12,149 bases of DNA from Euryarchaeota archaeon UBA82 (GTDB lineage: Archaea > Thermoplasmatota > Poseidoniia > Poseidoniales > Poseidoniaceae). Position 1 is the stretch's first letter. Every line of letters begins with the position of its first letter. Below the pieces are notes generated by a model, which ran no database searches, was not told the origin of the DNA, and saw only the letters and a list, made by a program, of their open reading frames with translations. Positions 1 to 5,812 of the stretch are shown here, piece by piece. The position numbers and the translations under genes were made by a program. The stretch is taken from assembly GCA_002496635.1 (NCBI GenBank), contig DAKQ01000051.1, positions 1 to 12,149 of the forward strand. The letters are read 5' to 3'.

Positions 1-762
1 TCATTCTTTATTGAAGCTGTAAAGACCAAGATGTTCAATGTCCTTTCAACCACATGTGGAACTCTTGATCATGATATTGCTCGTTCCTACAAGGATTACT
101 ATCATGGTGCATTCGAGCTCGATGATATTGAATTGGGCGAGCATTCGTTAATGCGTTTAGGGAATGTTATTGTCCCAAATTCATCCTATGGAGAAATCAT
201 TGAAGCAGTTGTCATGCCAGCACTTGAAGAAATCTATCAAGATCGACTAAAGGAAACCGGCAAGACTGGTGCTGATGCATGGATTGGTTTCGGATCAATT
301 CACCTTGTATGGGAACTTGGAAAGCGCATAGGGACACCAAACTCTCTCATCTATTGGGCTTGGAAAAATCAAATCCCAGTCTGTATCCCTGGCATTACAG
401 ACGGATCAATTGGTGCACAATTGTTCATGTTCCGTCAACGTCATCGTGATTTTCATATCGACACACTTGCAGACGAGCAAGTCATGTCTGACCTTACGTG
501 GGATGTTGAAACATCCAATGCGCTCATGGTTGGTGGAGGCATCTCGAAGCATCACGTCATTTGGTGGAATCAATACCGAGGTGGTCTCGACTCAGCTGTT
601 TACATCACAACTGCGCCTGAACACGATGGAAGCCTGTCTGGTGCTCGGCTTCGTGAAGCAATCAGTTGGGGCAAAATGCGTCCAGAAGCACCTCATATGT
701 GTGTTGAAGGCGATGCAAGCGTTTTGCTTCCACTTCTTGGAAGTGACATATTCAACCGTTGA
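1..762 (+). CDS. dys: Deoxyhypusine synthase, 3' part (5' end outside window)
   Basis: Deoxyhypusine synthase transfers the aminobutyl group of spermidine to a lysine of translation factor aIF5A, using NAD, in the cytosol. The reading frame is open from base 1, so 253 residues are visible and the N-terminal part lies outside the window; the first ATG, at 31, is internal. Family motifs are seen in order: an STTCGTLDHD segment near the left edge (the family's TTGG-type loop), RLGNVIVPN, IYWAWKNQIPV, TDGSIGAQ, GGGISKHH, HDGSLSGA and SWGKM. The lysine of SWGKM, encoded at 673-675, aligns with the catalytic lysine that forms the enzyme-substrate imine (Lys329 in the human enzyme). The gene ends at TGA 760-762 and overlaps the 3' end of the convergent SDR-like gene by 11 bases. 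The assignment to the family is firm; enzyme activity is inferred from the retained lysine. Confidence 0.93.
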   Translation, partial: SFFIEAVKTKMFNVLSTTCGTLDHDIARSYKDYYHGAFELDDIELGEHSLMRLGNVIVPNSSYGEIIEAVVMPALEEIYQDRLKETGKTGADAWIGFGSIHLVWELGKRIGTPNSLIYWAWKNQIPVCIPGITDGSIGAQLFMFRQRHRDFHIDTLADEQVMSDLTWDVETSNALMVGGGISKHHVIWWNQYRGGLDSAVYITTAPEHDGSLSGARLREAISWGKMRPEAPHMCVEGDASVLLPLLGSDIFNR

Positions 763-1486
763 TTCGGCCAGCTAAGTACAGCATGAGTCCAGTTCTCAAC
801 GGGCTGGTAGGTTGCCATCCTTGCTCATCGCATTGCATCAATACATCATGAAGTGCTCCAAGTGGAGGCCGTTCATGTTCGACAACATCCTGAATCGGGA
901 CGACACTGATCTTTGGAGAAGGCGGTTGATCGAGGAGAGAAGCAGTGAATGTTCCCTTCGATCCTGCTTGTGTTCGTTGCCAAAGCATCGAGAATTCATC
1001 GATGGTTTGCTGAGCAGACCATCCCCTGCGTCCCGCAATATCCACTGTTTCTGGTAGTATTGGAGAATGCAATGCTATACGAACTAATGCTTCCACGACA
1101 TCCGATTCTGAAACCCAATAATGTATGCCAGTTGCTTGATACAAGGATTCTTTTTGACTCCATAATTGTTCAAGAAACGGATGGTTCAGGCCATTGTTTG
1201 GCCCCGTTGGAAGAACGTCATGCAATCGTATGTGCGAACAGGAACCTTCAGAGTCAATAGTTACAGTGTTCTCTTTATTGAAAAATGAGAAACAAACATC
1301 TGCATCAGTTGAGGCTTCGATAGAAGAGAGCCCTGTTGAAAGAATTGCTGCATATCTCTGCGAGTAGGATTCAACATGAGATGCATCGATGCAAACTGTG
1401 GACTCGAACATGAGCAAACGTTCAACAAACGATTGAGCAAGAGAACCTTCCAGATGTTGAATCTGTATTCGTCGCATTGTTCTCAC
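752..1486 (-). CDS. Small protein resembling a degenerate extended SDR (NAD-dependent epimerase/dehydratase fold)
   Basis: No clear family assignment by eye. The 244 residues show pieces laid out as in extended short-chain dehydrogenases. There is an N-terminal beta-alpha-beta-like stretch (7-35, ending VCIDAS). RLHDVLPTGPNNG (87-99) sits where SDRs have R-x-x-NVYGPG. SESDVVEALVRIA (126-138) and VDIAGRRGWSAQQTIDEF (148-165) match the usual 'DVA-A ... NIGGG-S--EI' segment. GWQPTSPLRTGL (223-234) matches the common C-terminal 'GW-P---L--GL'. The glycine-rich GxxGxxG is replaced by HLEGSLAQ, and no YxxxK is present in the shortened middle, so classical catalysis is unlikely. Length is 244 against about 300 or more for extended SDRs. 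The start is a GTG placed directly after the TGA of the aminotransferase; an ATG three codons later (1475-1477) is an alternative. The tight junction suggests translational coupling. That the gene is real is likely; the fold is my inference. Confidence 0.6.
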   Translation of the reverse strand: MRTMRRIQIQHLEGSLAQSFVERLLMFESTVCIDASHVESYSQRYAAILSTGLSSIEASTDADVCFSFFNKENTVTIDSEGSCSHIRLHDVLPTGPNNGLNHPFLEQLWSQKESLYQATGIHYWVSESDVVEALVRIALHSPILPETVDIAGRRGWSAQQTIDEFSMLWQRTQAGSKGTFTASLLDQPPSPKISVVPIQDVVEHERPPLGALHDVLMQCDEQGWQPTSPLRTGLMLYLAGRING

Positions 1487-2971
1487 TCAAAGGAATGCTT
1501 CGATTGCTTGTCGAGTAAGGTCAACAACCAGATCGACTTCCTCTGAGGTGATGTTGAAATTGGGCGTATATCGCAGAGCATTAACACCACCATGAATAAC
1601 ACCAAGTCCATGCTTTCGACACCAGACTTCAACCATATCGAATCCAACGACTTGAAGTCGTTCTGGATCAAGTTCAGCACATACCAATAACCCTGTGCCT
1701 TGAACTTCTAGGATTTCATTTGGATACTGCTTTTGCAATTCTTTGAGTTTTTCAACCATTTCTGCACCTCGTTCGCGGATATTAGTGCGGAGTTCTGGAG
1801 TAATGCGGTCAAGAACTGCAACAGCAGTTTCGAGTGCACGTGGGTTGGTTGTCATGGTGTTACCATAGATTCCAACAACATACAATTCACTAGCACGCTT
1901 GTTCATTCCAAGTACAGACAACGGGAATTGTCCAGCATTGAGTGCTTTCGACCATGCTTCAAGATCAGGCGCTTCAGCATCTTCAAACCCTTCATAGTCA
2001 ACAACAGAAAGACATCCTTGCCCTCTCAAACCTGCTTGAACTGAATCGACCATGAGCATAGAACCATGTTCGTTTGTAAGTCGTCGTGCTTCATCGTAGA
2101 AGGCTCTGTCAACACATCGCCCTGGACTTCCTTCACCCTGGACAGGCTCCAAGGCCATCATTTCGATAAAGAATCCTTCATCGTCTGCACGCTTGAACAT
2201 GGCTTGTAATGCAGGGATATCGTTTGCTGGTACGAGCAGGAGATTATCCATATCTCTGAAACTTGCAAGATTCTTCTTGTAACTGGACATACAAGAGTGA
2301 GATATTTGAGCAGGTCTACCTGTTCTTCCATGGAATGCACGCTCAACAGCGAGGAGTTTGATCGGCTTTCCTTCATGGCGACCACCAGGATCTGTCATGC
2401 TCTTTGCATTGACATCAGCAATACGTAGACTCACCGTAACGGATTCAGAACCACTGTTCATACAGATGAAACGATCAAATGGACAGTGACCACGAGCATG
2501 CCCAAGCTCCTTGCGCAGACGGTCCCCAAGGCGCTTTTGTGAGAAGGAAGGTGTCATTACGTTGGCCATAACCCAATTCTGTGACATTGCTTTGATGATT
2601 GAATCCGGTCCATGCCCGCTTCCAAGCATACCGTATCCGCCATTATCGTGAAGAACTGCTCCGCTGGAAGTTACCAGCCAAGGGCCTCGTCCTGCAATAG
2701 GGATGTATGGATTGACTGTTGCCGGTGCATAGAAGTTAACGTAATCTTCCTGAAGGTGTGGAATAAGTTCTGATTCTGGAAGACTCATAACACCCACTCC
2801 AAACTCTTCGACTAAACGCTTGTGCGCTTCACTTGCTTCGTTGATCGCTTGAATGAGTTGGGCATCGGAAGAGCAGAATCGGGCAATCGTTTCATCATCG
2901 AGCCCCACGGTTTCCTTTGCTCCGCTCGTATCTCGGAGGTGCTGAAGTATGGTGAGATAATTATCCGCCAT
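1487..2971 (-). CDS. Class III PLP-dependent aminotransferase, possibly lysine 6-/ornithine-type
   Basis: A fold-type I, class III aminotransferase of 494 residues that should move an amino group between an amine or omega-amino acid and a 2-oxoacid. Visible landmarks are the phosphate-binding NSGSES (172-177), FHGRTG (213-218), the EPVQGEG loop (275-281), the VDSVQ motif (308-312; Asp309 should contact the pyridine nitrogen), the PLP lysine Lys342 in SKAL (341-344), GNTMTTNP (370-377) and a C-terminal arginine in LRYTPNF (466-472). The usual DEVQ reads DSVQ. There is an N-terminal extension of about 90 residues before the fold starts. FHGRTG and EPVQGEG recall lysine-epsilon and acetylornithine/GABA aminotransferases, but I cannot fix the substrate. 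It is the first gene of a leftward unit with the SDR-like gene. A strong AGGAGG lies 19 bases before the ATG, an unusually long distance, and no in-frame start lies between. Confidence 0.85.
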   Translation of the reverse strand: MADNYLTILQHLRDTSGAKETVGLDDETIARFCSSDAQLIQAINEASEAHKRLVEEFGVGVMSLPESELIPHLQEDYVNFYAPATVNPYIPIAGRGPWLVTSSGAVLHDNGGYGMLGSGHGPDSIIKAMSQNWVMANVMTPSFSQKRLGDRLRKELGHARGHCPFDRFICMNSGSESVTVSLRIADVNAKSMTDPGGRHEGKPIKLLAVERAFHGRTGRPAQISHSCMSSYKKNLASFRDMDNLLLVPANDIPALQAMFKRADDEGFFIEMMALEPVQGEGSPGRCVDRAFYDEARRLTNEHGSMLMVDSVQAGLRGQGCLSVVDYEGFEDAEAPDLEAWSKALNAGQFPLSVLGMNKRASELYVVGIYGNTMTTNPRALETAVAVLDRITPELRTNIRERGAEMVEKLKELQKQYPNEILEVQGTGLLVCAELDPERLQVVGFDMVEVWCRKHGLGVIHGGVNALRYTPNFNITSEEVDLVVDLTRQAIEAFL

Positions 2972-3075
2972 GGTGAGAGGGTATCAAAGACCTCCTTTGA
3001 ACATAGCCCTGTAGCCTGTTTCAAGAACTCTATCTTGGGAACCAAGACATACCCTCCACACTCTAAAGTAGAATA

Positions 3076-3090
3076 TTTCAATTGGAATTT
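3076..3090. repeat. Left arm of 15-base inverted repeat TTTCAATTGGAATTT
   Basis: Exact reverse complement of 3274-3288, with 183 bases between the arms. It contains CCAATTGA on the minus strand and sits next to the AAATATT that could be the TATA element of the leftward unit. A regulator binding site is a plausible reading but is not shown. Confidence 0.6.
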
Positions 3091-3156
3091 ACTCTATTTT
3101 CGGTTTTTTTATCGCAAACAGCCTCTGATCATGAAATTATATTTTACTGAAACTAA

Positions 3157-3172
3157 TCCAATTGAAATTGGA
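3157..3172. repeat. Perfect palindrome TCCAATT-GA-AATTGGA
   Basis: Seven-base arms with a two-base centre, in the middle of the divergent spacer. It shares CCAATTGAAATT with the neighbouring elements, which suggests a dimeric regulator site. This is inference from symmetry only. Confidence 0.6.
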
Positions 3173-3245
3173 AAGTTTACAAAATGAAATCCCAGTATAT
3201 TTTGATAATTATACGACATCTAAAAAACAAAATTAATTCACTCTG

Positions 3246-3253
3246 CCAATTGA
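3246..3253 (+). repeat. CCAATTGA octamer copy
   Basis: A third plus-orientation family member is at 3279-3286; this copy lies 12 bases before the possible TATA element at 3265-3271. On its own an octamer of this kind can arise by chance in AT-rich DNA. Confidence 0.4.
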
Positions 3254-3273
3254 GTTAGATGTTCTATAAATCA

Positions 3274-3288
3274 AAATTCCAATTGAAA
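3274..3288. repeat. Right arm of 15-base inverted repeat AAATTCCAATTGAAA
   Basis: Exact reverse complement of 3076-3090. It lies just downstream of TATAAAT (3265-3271) and upstream of TATAAT (3312-3317). Bound protein here could affect the rightward promoter. Its left part also belongs to a 16-base direct repeat with 3828-3843 inside the PRC-barrel gene. Confidence 0.6.
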
Positions 3289-3311
3289 ATTTGATTATTG
3301 TAGTCGAAGAG

Positions 3312-3318
3312 TATAATA
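3312..3318 (+). promoter_or_regulatory. Candidate TATA element of the PRC-barrel gene
   Basis: TATAATA preceded by the purine-rich CGAAGAG that could serve as BRE. A start about 25 bases downstream would give a leader of roughly 30 bases before the ATG at 3374. TATAAAT at 3265-3271 is a competing candidate with a longer leader. Neither is certain. Confidence 0.35.
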
Positions 3319-3373
3319 GGCGGGTCGGTTGAACCAAGGATAACCGGGCAAGTCCCGAGGAGATGGGAAAAAT

Positions 3374-3964
3374 ATGGCAGATAAAGAATACAACATCCAG
3401 GAATTAGTACACCGGGATGTATATGTGAACGACAAAAAAGTAGGAACAATTGTTGGTGAACGACACCATCCTAACGAGGCACGCGTCCAATCGATGCGAA
3501 TCCAAGTTGAGACAGATGTCGCTGACGAATACATGCGTAAGCCTGCAGAACTAGCACCTTTACCAAAGGAATTAGTGCACAGCATACAAAACGATGGCAC
3601 TGTAAAATTGTCAAAGTCTATGCGCGAACTACAACGAAGATGGAGAAATACCATCCGTGTTGATGAGAAACTCTACGCACCAGATGAAATGCTTGACAGA
3701 GCTGTCCTTGATAACCAAGGCAAAGAAGTTGGCGTCATCACCGACATGGTCAAAGTAAAGCGTACATACAAAGGATTCACAGTTCGAACTCGACTCCATG
3801 CTCAAAAGCAATATGGAATCGGCGCAGAAATCAAAATTCCAATCACGGCGTTCGCAAGAACTCGTGAGCGCCTCGACGAGATTGTTCTCTCGCGAACCTT
3901 TGATCGAGTCTTGCAGTTGCCTTCATACATCGCAATTAACGATCCAAATTTTGACGAAGAGTGA
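3374..3964 (+). CDS. Tandem PRC-barrel domain protein
   Basis: A cytosolic 196-residue protein with two PRC-barrel-like units. Unit 1 begins with LVHRDVYVNDKKVGTIVG (11-28) and unit 2 with LDRAVLDNQGKEVGVITD (107-124). Both show the family's 'G-V-x-D/N-x-x-G-x-x-VG-I' hairpin. A charged linker (about 65-100) lies between, and no signal peptide or membrane segment is present. PRC-barrels occur in RNA-processing (RimM), photosynthetic and, in archaea, cell-division proteins (CdpB family), where they act as small binding modules; which role applies cannot be told from sequence alone. The start is supported by GAGGAGAT (3357-3364) nine bases before ATG. It stands alone after the 402-base regulatory spacer, 54 bases before tRNA-Ile. 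A 16-base stretch inside the gene (3828-3843) repeats exactly in its own upstream region. Confidence 0.8.
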   Translation: MADKEYNIQELVHRDVYVNDKKVGTIVGERHHPNEARVQSMRIQVETDVADEYMRKPAELAPLPKELVHSIQNDGTVKLSKSMRELQRRWRNTIRVDEKLYAPDEMLDRAVLDNQGKEVGVITDMVKVKRTYKGFTVRTRLHAQKQYGIGAEIKIPITAFARTRERLDEIVLSRTFDRVLQLPSYIAINDPNFDEE

Positions 3965-3977
3965 TTTGTAAACGACC

Positions 3978-3991
3978 GTCATTCTTATGAC
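3978..3991 (+). other. Small hairpin GTCAT-TCTT-ATGAC between PRC-barrel gene and tRNA
   Basis: A five-base-pair stem with a four-base loop, 14 bases after the PRC-barrel stop codon. It could take part in transcript ending or tRNA leader processing. There is no T-run after it, so a terminator call is weak. Confidence 0.3.
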
Positions 3992-4018
3992 AGGGTTGTG
4001 GGTCGCAGAGTTGCCCTT

Positions 4019-4095
4019 GCGCGGGTGGCTTAGTCGGTTAGAGCACCCGGCTGATAACCGGGAGGTCGCAGGTTCAAGTCCTGCCTCGCGCACCA
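4019..4095 (+). tRNA. tRNA-Ile (GAU), CCA encoded
   Basis: A complete cloverleaf of 77 bases can be drawn. The acceptor GCGCGGG (4019-4025) pairs with CTCGCGC (4085-4091) with one G-U. The D arm is GCTT/GAGC with loop AGTCGGTTA. The anticodon stem CCCGG/CCGGG holds the loop CTGATAA, giving anticodon GAT at 4053-4055 (isoleucine). The variable loop is AGGTC and the T arm GCAGG/CCTGC has loop TTCAAGT. The discriminator is A4092, followed by a genomic CCA (4093-4095). No intron is seen. I find no clear TATA element at the expected distance; the gene could be read through from the PRC-barrel gene or use a weak promoter. The Prs gene begins 78 bases later on the same strand. Confidence 0.96.
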
Positions 4096-4160
4096 ACTCT
4101 CGAATTTTGCTTGTCGAAAGACTCGCAAAGAACATGAACGGGCGGCGTTCAGGACGTATT

Positions 4161-4168
4161 GAGGGGGA
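4161..4168 (+). promoter_or_regulatory. Ribosome binding site deciding the Prs start
   Basis: GAGGGGGA ends five bases before ATG 4174. A longer frame could begin at TTG 4159, but that codon overlaps this site, so ATG 4174 is preferred. The 11-mer ATTGAGGGGGA here is repeated before parA at 9496-9506. Confidence 0.7.
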
Positions 4169-4173
4169 AAGCC

Positions 4174-5106
4174 ATGGTCGTTGTCTCAGGAAGCAATGCG
4201 CAACAGGTAGCAGAACAACTTGCAGTTGCACTGAATTGGAATCATGTTCCGTTAGAAGCCCGACGGTTTCCCGATACTGAAGGATACATACGAATTCCGG
4301 AAGGCCAAATCGAAGCAATTCGTAAGGAACCTGTCGTGGTTGTTTCAAACACATTTCCAGATGCTGGTATTGTTGAAACACTTCTCATGCTCAAAGCAAT
4401 TTCAGATGTTCGAAAAGGTTCTCTAGAAAACCTCCGTGGAATAGAACCTCAAAGAATGGAGAATATCGGCTCCGGGGTATACCTTGCGGTGCCATATTTT
4501 GGATATTCTCGGCAAGACAAGCGATTCAAGCCTGGAGAAGTCATATCTGCTAGAGCAATCGCCGATATGCTTGCAACACAGTGTGATGGCTTGACAGTAC
4601 TCGATTTACATGCTCCACAGGTGCTTGAAAACCTCGATATTCCAGTGGCATTTACATCTGCAATGCCAGAATTGGCCAACCATCTACAATCTGAAGTTAA
4701 GCCAGATTTCATTCTCTCTCCTGACAAAGGTGCAATCGAACGAGCAAGTCAAGTTGCACAATTGATCGATTGCGAATTCTCTTATCTAGAGAAAACTCGA
4801 ATCGACGCACATACGATCGTTCACAAAGCAAAGGATCTGGATGTGAGCGGAAAAGTTGTCGCAATCGTCGATGATATGATCGCAACTGGCGGGACAATCT
4901 GTCGGGCTGCTGATGCTTTGAGGAGTCAGGGTGCTACTGAAGTTCACGCCGCATGCTCGCATGGACTTTTCACTGGAGGGGCAATCCGGCGACTCACACA
5001 ATTTGTCGATGGCGTTCATGCGACTGGTAGTTTGGCAAATCCACGTTCAGTCATCGATGCTGGTGAGGCCCTAGCCCGTGGTGTTCGGGAACTTCTTGGC
5101 AACTGA
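4174..5106 (+). CDS. prs: Ribose-phosphate pyrophosphokinase (PRPP synthetase)
   Basis: Makes phosphoribosyl pyrophosphate from ribose 5-phosphate and ATP, the entry point for purine, pyrimidine, histidine and other syntheses. The 310 residues begin MVVVSGS, like family N-termini. Motifs are RRFPDTEGYIRI (30-41), the ATP-binding YFGYSRQDKRF (108-118), DLH (144-146), LSPDKGAIERA (181-191), the flexible catalytic loop LEKTRID (205-211; Lys207 and Arg209 align with the catalytic pair) and the PRPP loop VDDMIATGGTI (232-242). Between the LLMLKAISD helix and the VYLAVPYFGY strand there are about 18 more residues than in the usual enzymes (roughly 79-100); these are charged and lie close to the ATP/allosteric face. 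The start was placed at ATG 4174 by the ribosome binding site at 4161. Activity is expected because all key residues are kept. Confidence 0.93.
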   Translation: MVVVSGSNAQQVAEQLAVALNWNHVPLEARRFPDTEGYIRIPEGQIEAIRKEPVVVVSNTFPDAGIVETLLMLKAISDVRKGSLENLRGIEPQRMENIGSGVYLAVPYFGYSRQDKRFKPGEVISARAIADMLATQCDGLTVLDLHAPQVLENLDIPVAFTSAMPELANHLQSEVKPDFILSPDKGAIERASQVAQLIDCEFSYLEKTRIDAHTIVHKAKDLDVSGKVVAIVDDMIATGGTICRAADALRSQGATEVHAACSHGLFTGGAIRRLTQFVDGVHATGSLANPRSVIDAGEALARGVRELLGN

Positions 5107-5140
5107 CCGCTTTACTGTGTTCAATTTACTGTCCAATGCG

Positions 5141-5147
5141 TTTATAT
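5141..5147 (+). promoter_or_regulatory. TATA box of the ribosomal protein / aIF5B operon
   Basis: TTTATAT is a near-consensus archaeal TATA element in the 83-base gap after prs. A start about 25 bases downstream (near 5170) leaves a leader of about 20 bases ending in the GAGGTAAT ribosome binding site. Its position shows that the longer L7Ae frame beginning at ATG 5136 cannot be the expressed form from this promoter. Confidence 0.65.
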
Positions 5148-5177
5148 GGACGAGTTACAGCGGAAGGATTACCACAC

Positions 5178-5185
5178 GAGGTAAT
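5178..5185 (+). promoter_or_regulatory. Ribosome binding site deciding the L7Ae start
   Basis: GAGGTAAT ends four bases before ATG 5190. It supports that start over the in-frame ATG 5136, which lies before the likely transcription start. Confidence 0.7.
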
Positions 5186-5189
5186 ACCA

Positions 5190-5561
5190 ATGAGTGTACA
5201 TGTACGATTTGAAACCCCAAGCGACGTCGCCGATAAGATTTATGAGCTCATCAGAGCAAATTCCGGCGGCCGAATTAAGAAAGGAAGCAACGAAGTAACA
5301 AAGTCCGCAGAACGCGGTACTGCGCAGTTTGTCGTCCTTGCAGAAGACGTTAACCCACCAGAACTTCTGGCTCACATTCCTTTGATTTGTGAAGAAAAAG
5401 GGATCCCATACGGATACGTCCCTTCCCAAGAATTCCTTGCTAAAGAAACAGGACTTCCTAACGGAGTCAAGACTGCTTCCATCGCTCTTATGGAAATCCC
5501 AAAGAGCAACACAGAAGCATTCAGCGCTGTACTTGAAACCATTAACGGACTCAAGAACTGA
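5190..5561 (+). CDS. rpl7ae: Ribosomal protein L7Ae (eL8), also kink-turn binding protein
   Basis: In archaea L7Ae is part of the 50S subunit and also binds kink-turns in box C/D and H/ACA guide RNPs and RNase P. The 123 residues begin MSVHVRFETPSD, as in family members. The RNA-binding GRIKKGSNEVTK is at 27-38, followed by FVVLAEDVNPPEL (47-59) and CEEKGIPYGYVPS (67-79), all typical. The C-terminal tail (about 103-123, IPKSNTEAFSAVL onward) is some 20 residues longer than in many archaeal homologues. The start is set by the TATA box at 5141 and the binding site at 5178. It is the first gene of the operon L7Ae - eS28 - eL24 - Ndk - aIF5B, a well known archaeal arrangement, with 18 bases to eS28. 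Confidence 0.95.
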   Translation: MSVHVRFETPSDVADKIYELIRANSGGRIKKGSNEVTKSAERGTAQFVVLAEDVNPPELLAHIPLICEEKGIPYGYVPSQEFLAKETGLPNGVKTASIALMEIPKSNTEAFSAVLETINGLKN

Positions 5562-5579
5562 ACACTGAGGTGAAATTAG

Positions 5580-5807
5580 ATGAGTGATGAAACAGTAAGC
5601 GGATGGCCTGCTGAAGTTGTTGAGATTGTCGGCCGAACTGGTATGACAGGCGAAGCAACTCAAGTCAAAGTCCGTGTTAACGACGCACCTAACCCACGAG
5701 ACGTTGGTCGAATTATCACACGAAACGTGATTGGACCTGTTCGAATGGGAGATATACTAATGCTCCGAGATACGGGAAGAGAAGCCCGTAAGCTAAACGC
5801 ACGGTGA
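5580..5807 (+). CDS. rps28e: Small ribosomal subunit protein eS28
   Basis: A 75-residue OB-fold protein of the 30S subunit. [20 protein letters not shown] (10-29) and [20 protein letters not shown] (46-65) match the family closely, and the protein ends in the usual basic EARKLNAR tail. Between them [13 protein letters not shown] is a few residues longer than the common 'LEGPNKGRI' turn. GAGGTGA at 5567-5573 lies six bases before ATG. Its stop codon TGA (5805-5807) is inside the ribosome binding site of the next gene, pointing to coupled translation. Confidence 0.95.
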   Translation: MSDETVSGWPAEVVEIVGRTGMTGEATQVKVRVNDAPNPRDVGRIITRNVIGPVRMGDILMLRDTGREARKLNAR

Positions 5808-5808
5808 T
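5803..5808 (+). promoter_or_regulatory. Ribosome binding site of eL24 embedded in the eS28 stop
   Basis: GGTGAT overlaps the eS28 stop codon and ends four bases before ATG 5813. The in-frame GTG at 5804 falls inside it and so is unlikely to be the start. Confidence 0.65.
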
Positions 5809-5812
5809 TATC

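Larger units (their letters stand above)
2972..3373. other. 402-base AT-rich divergent intergenic region with repeated CCAATTGA elements
   Basis: No convincing gene is seen. The region lies between the leftward aminotransferase and the rightward PRC-barrel gene, so it should hold promoters for both. It contains four CCAATTGA octamers (three on plus, one on minus), a palindrome and a 15-base inverted pair, listed separately. The far left part (2991-2996) holds the AGGAGG of the leftward gene. On the minus strand AAATATT (3072-3078) follows one CCAATTGA copy and could be a TATA element. Stretches 3100-3150 and 3180-3240 are AT-rich without a feature I can name. Confidence 0.6.

Noticed and set aside
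2822..3187. A plus-strand frame of 121 residues running into the divergent spacer
   Set aside because: It is antisense to the aminotransferase 5' part and continues into AT-rich spacer, with no ribosome binding site or family resemblance.
3326..3347. Possible hairpin CGGTT...AACCG in the leader of the PRC-barrel gene, considered as a riboswitch
   Set aside because: A single five-base stem without a recognisable aptamer core; not enough for a riboswitch call.
3923..4381. A 152-residue minus-strand frame across the tRNA gene, with EAGLEPATSRLSAGCSNR
   Set aside because: This peptide is the well-known artefact of translating the antisense of a tRNA; the frame covers tRNA-Ile and the start of prs and has no support as a gene.
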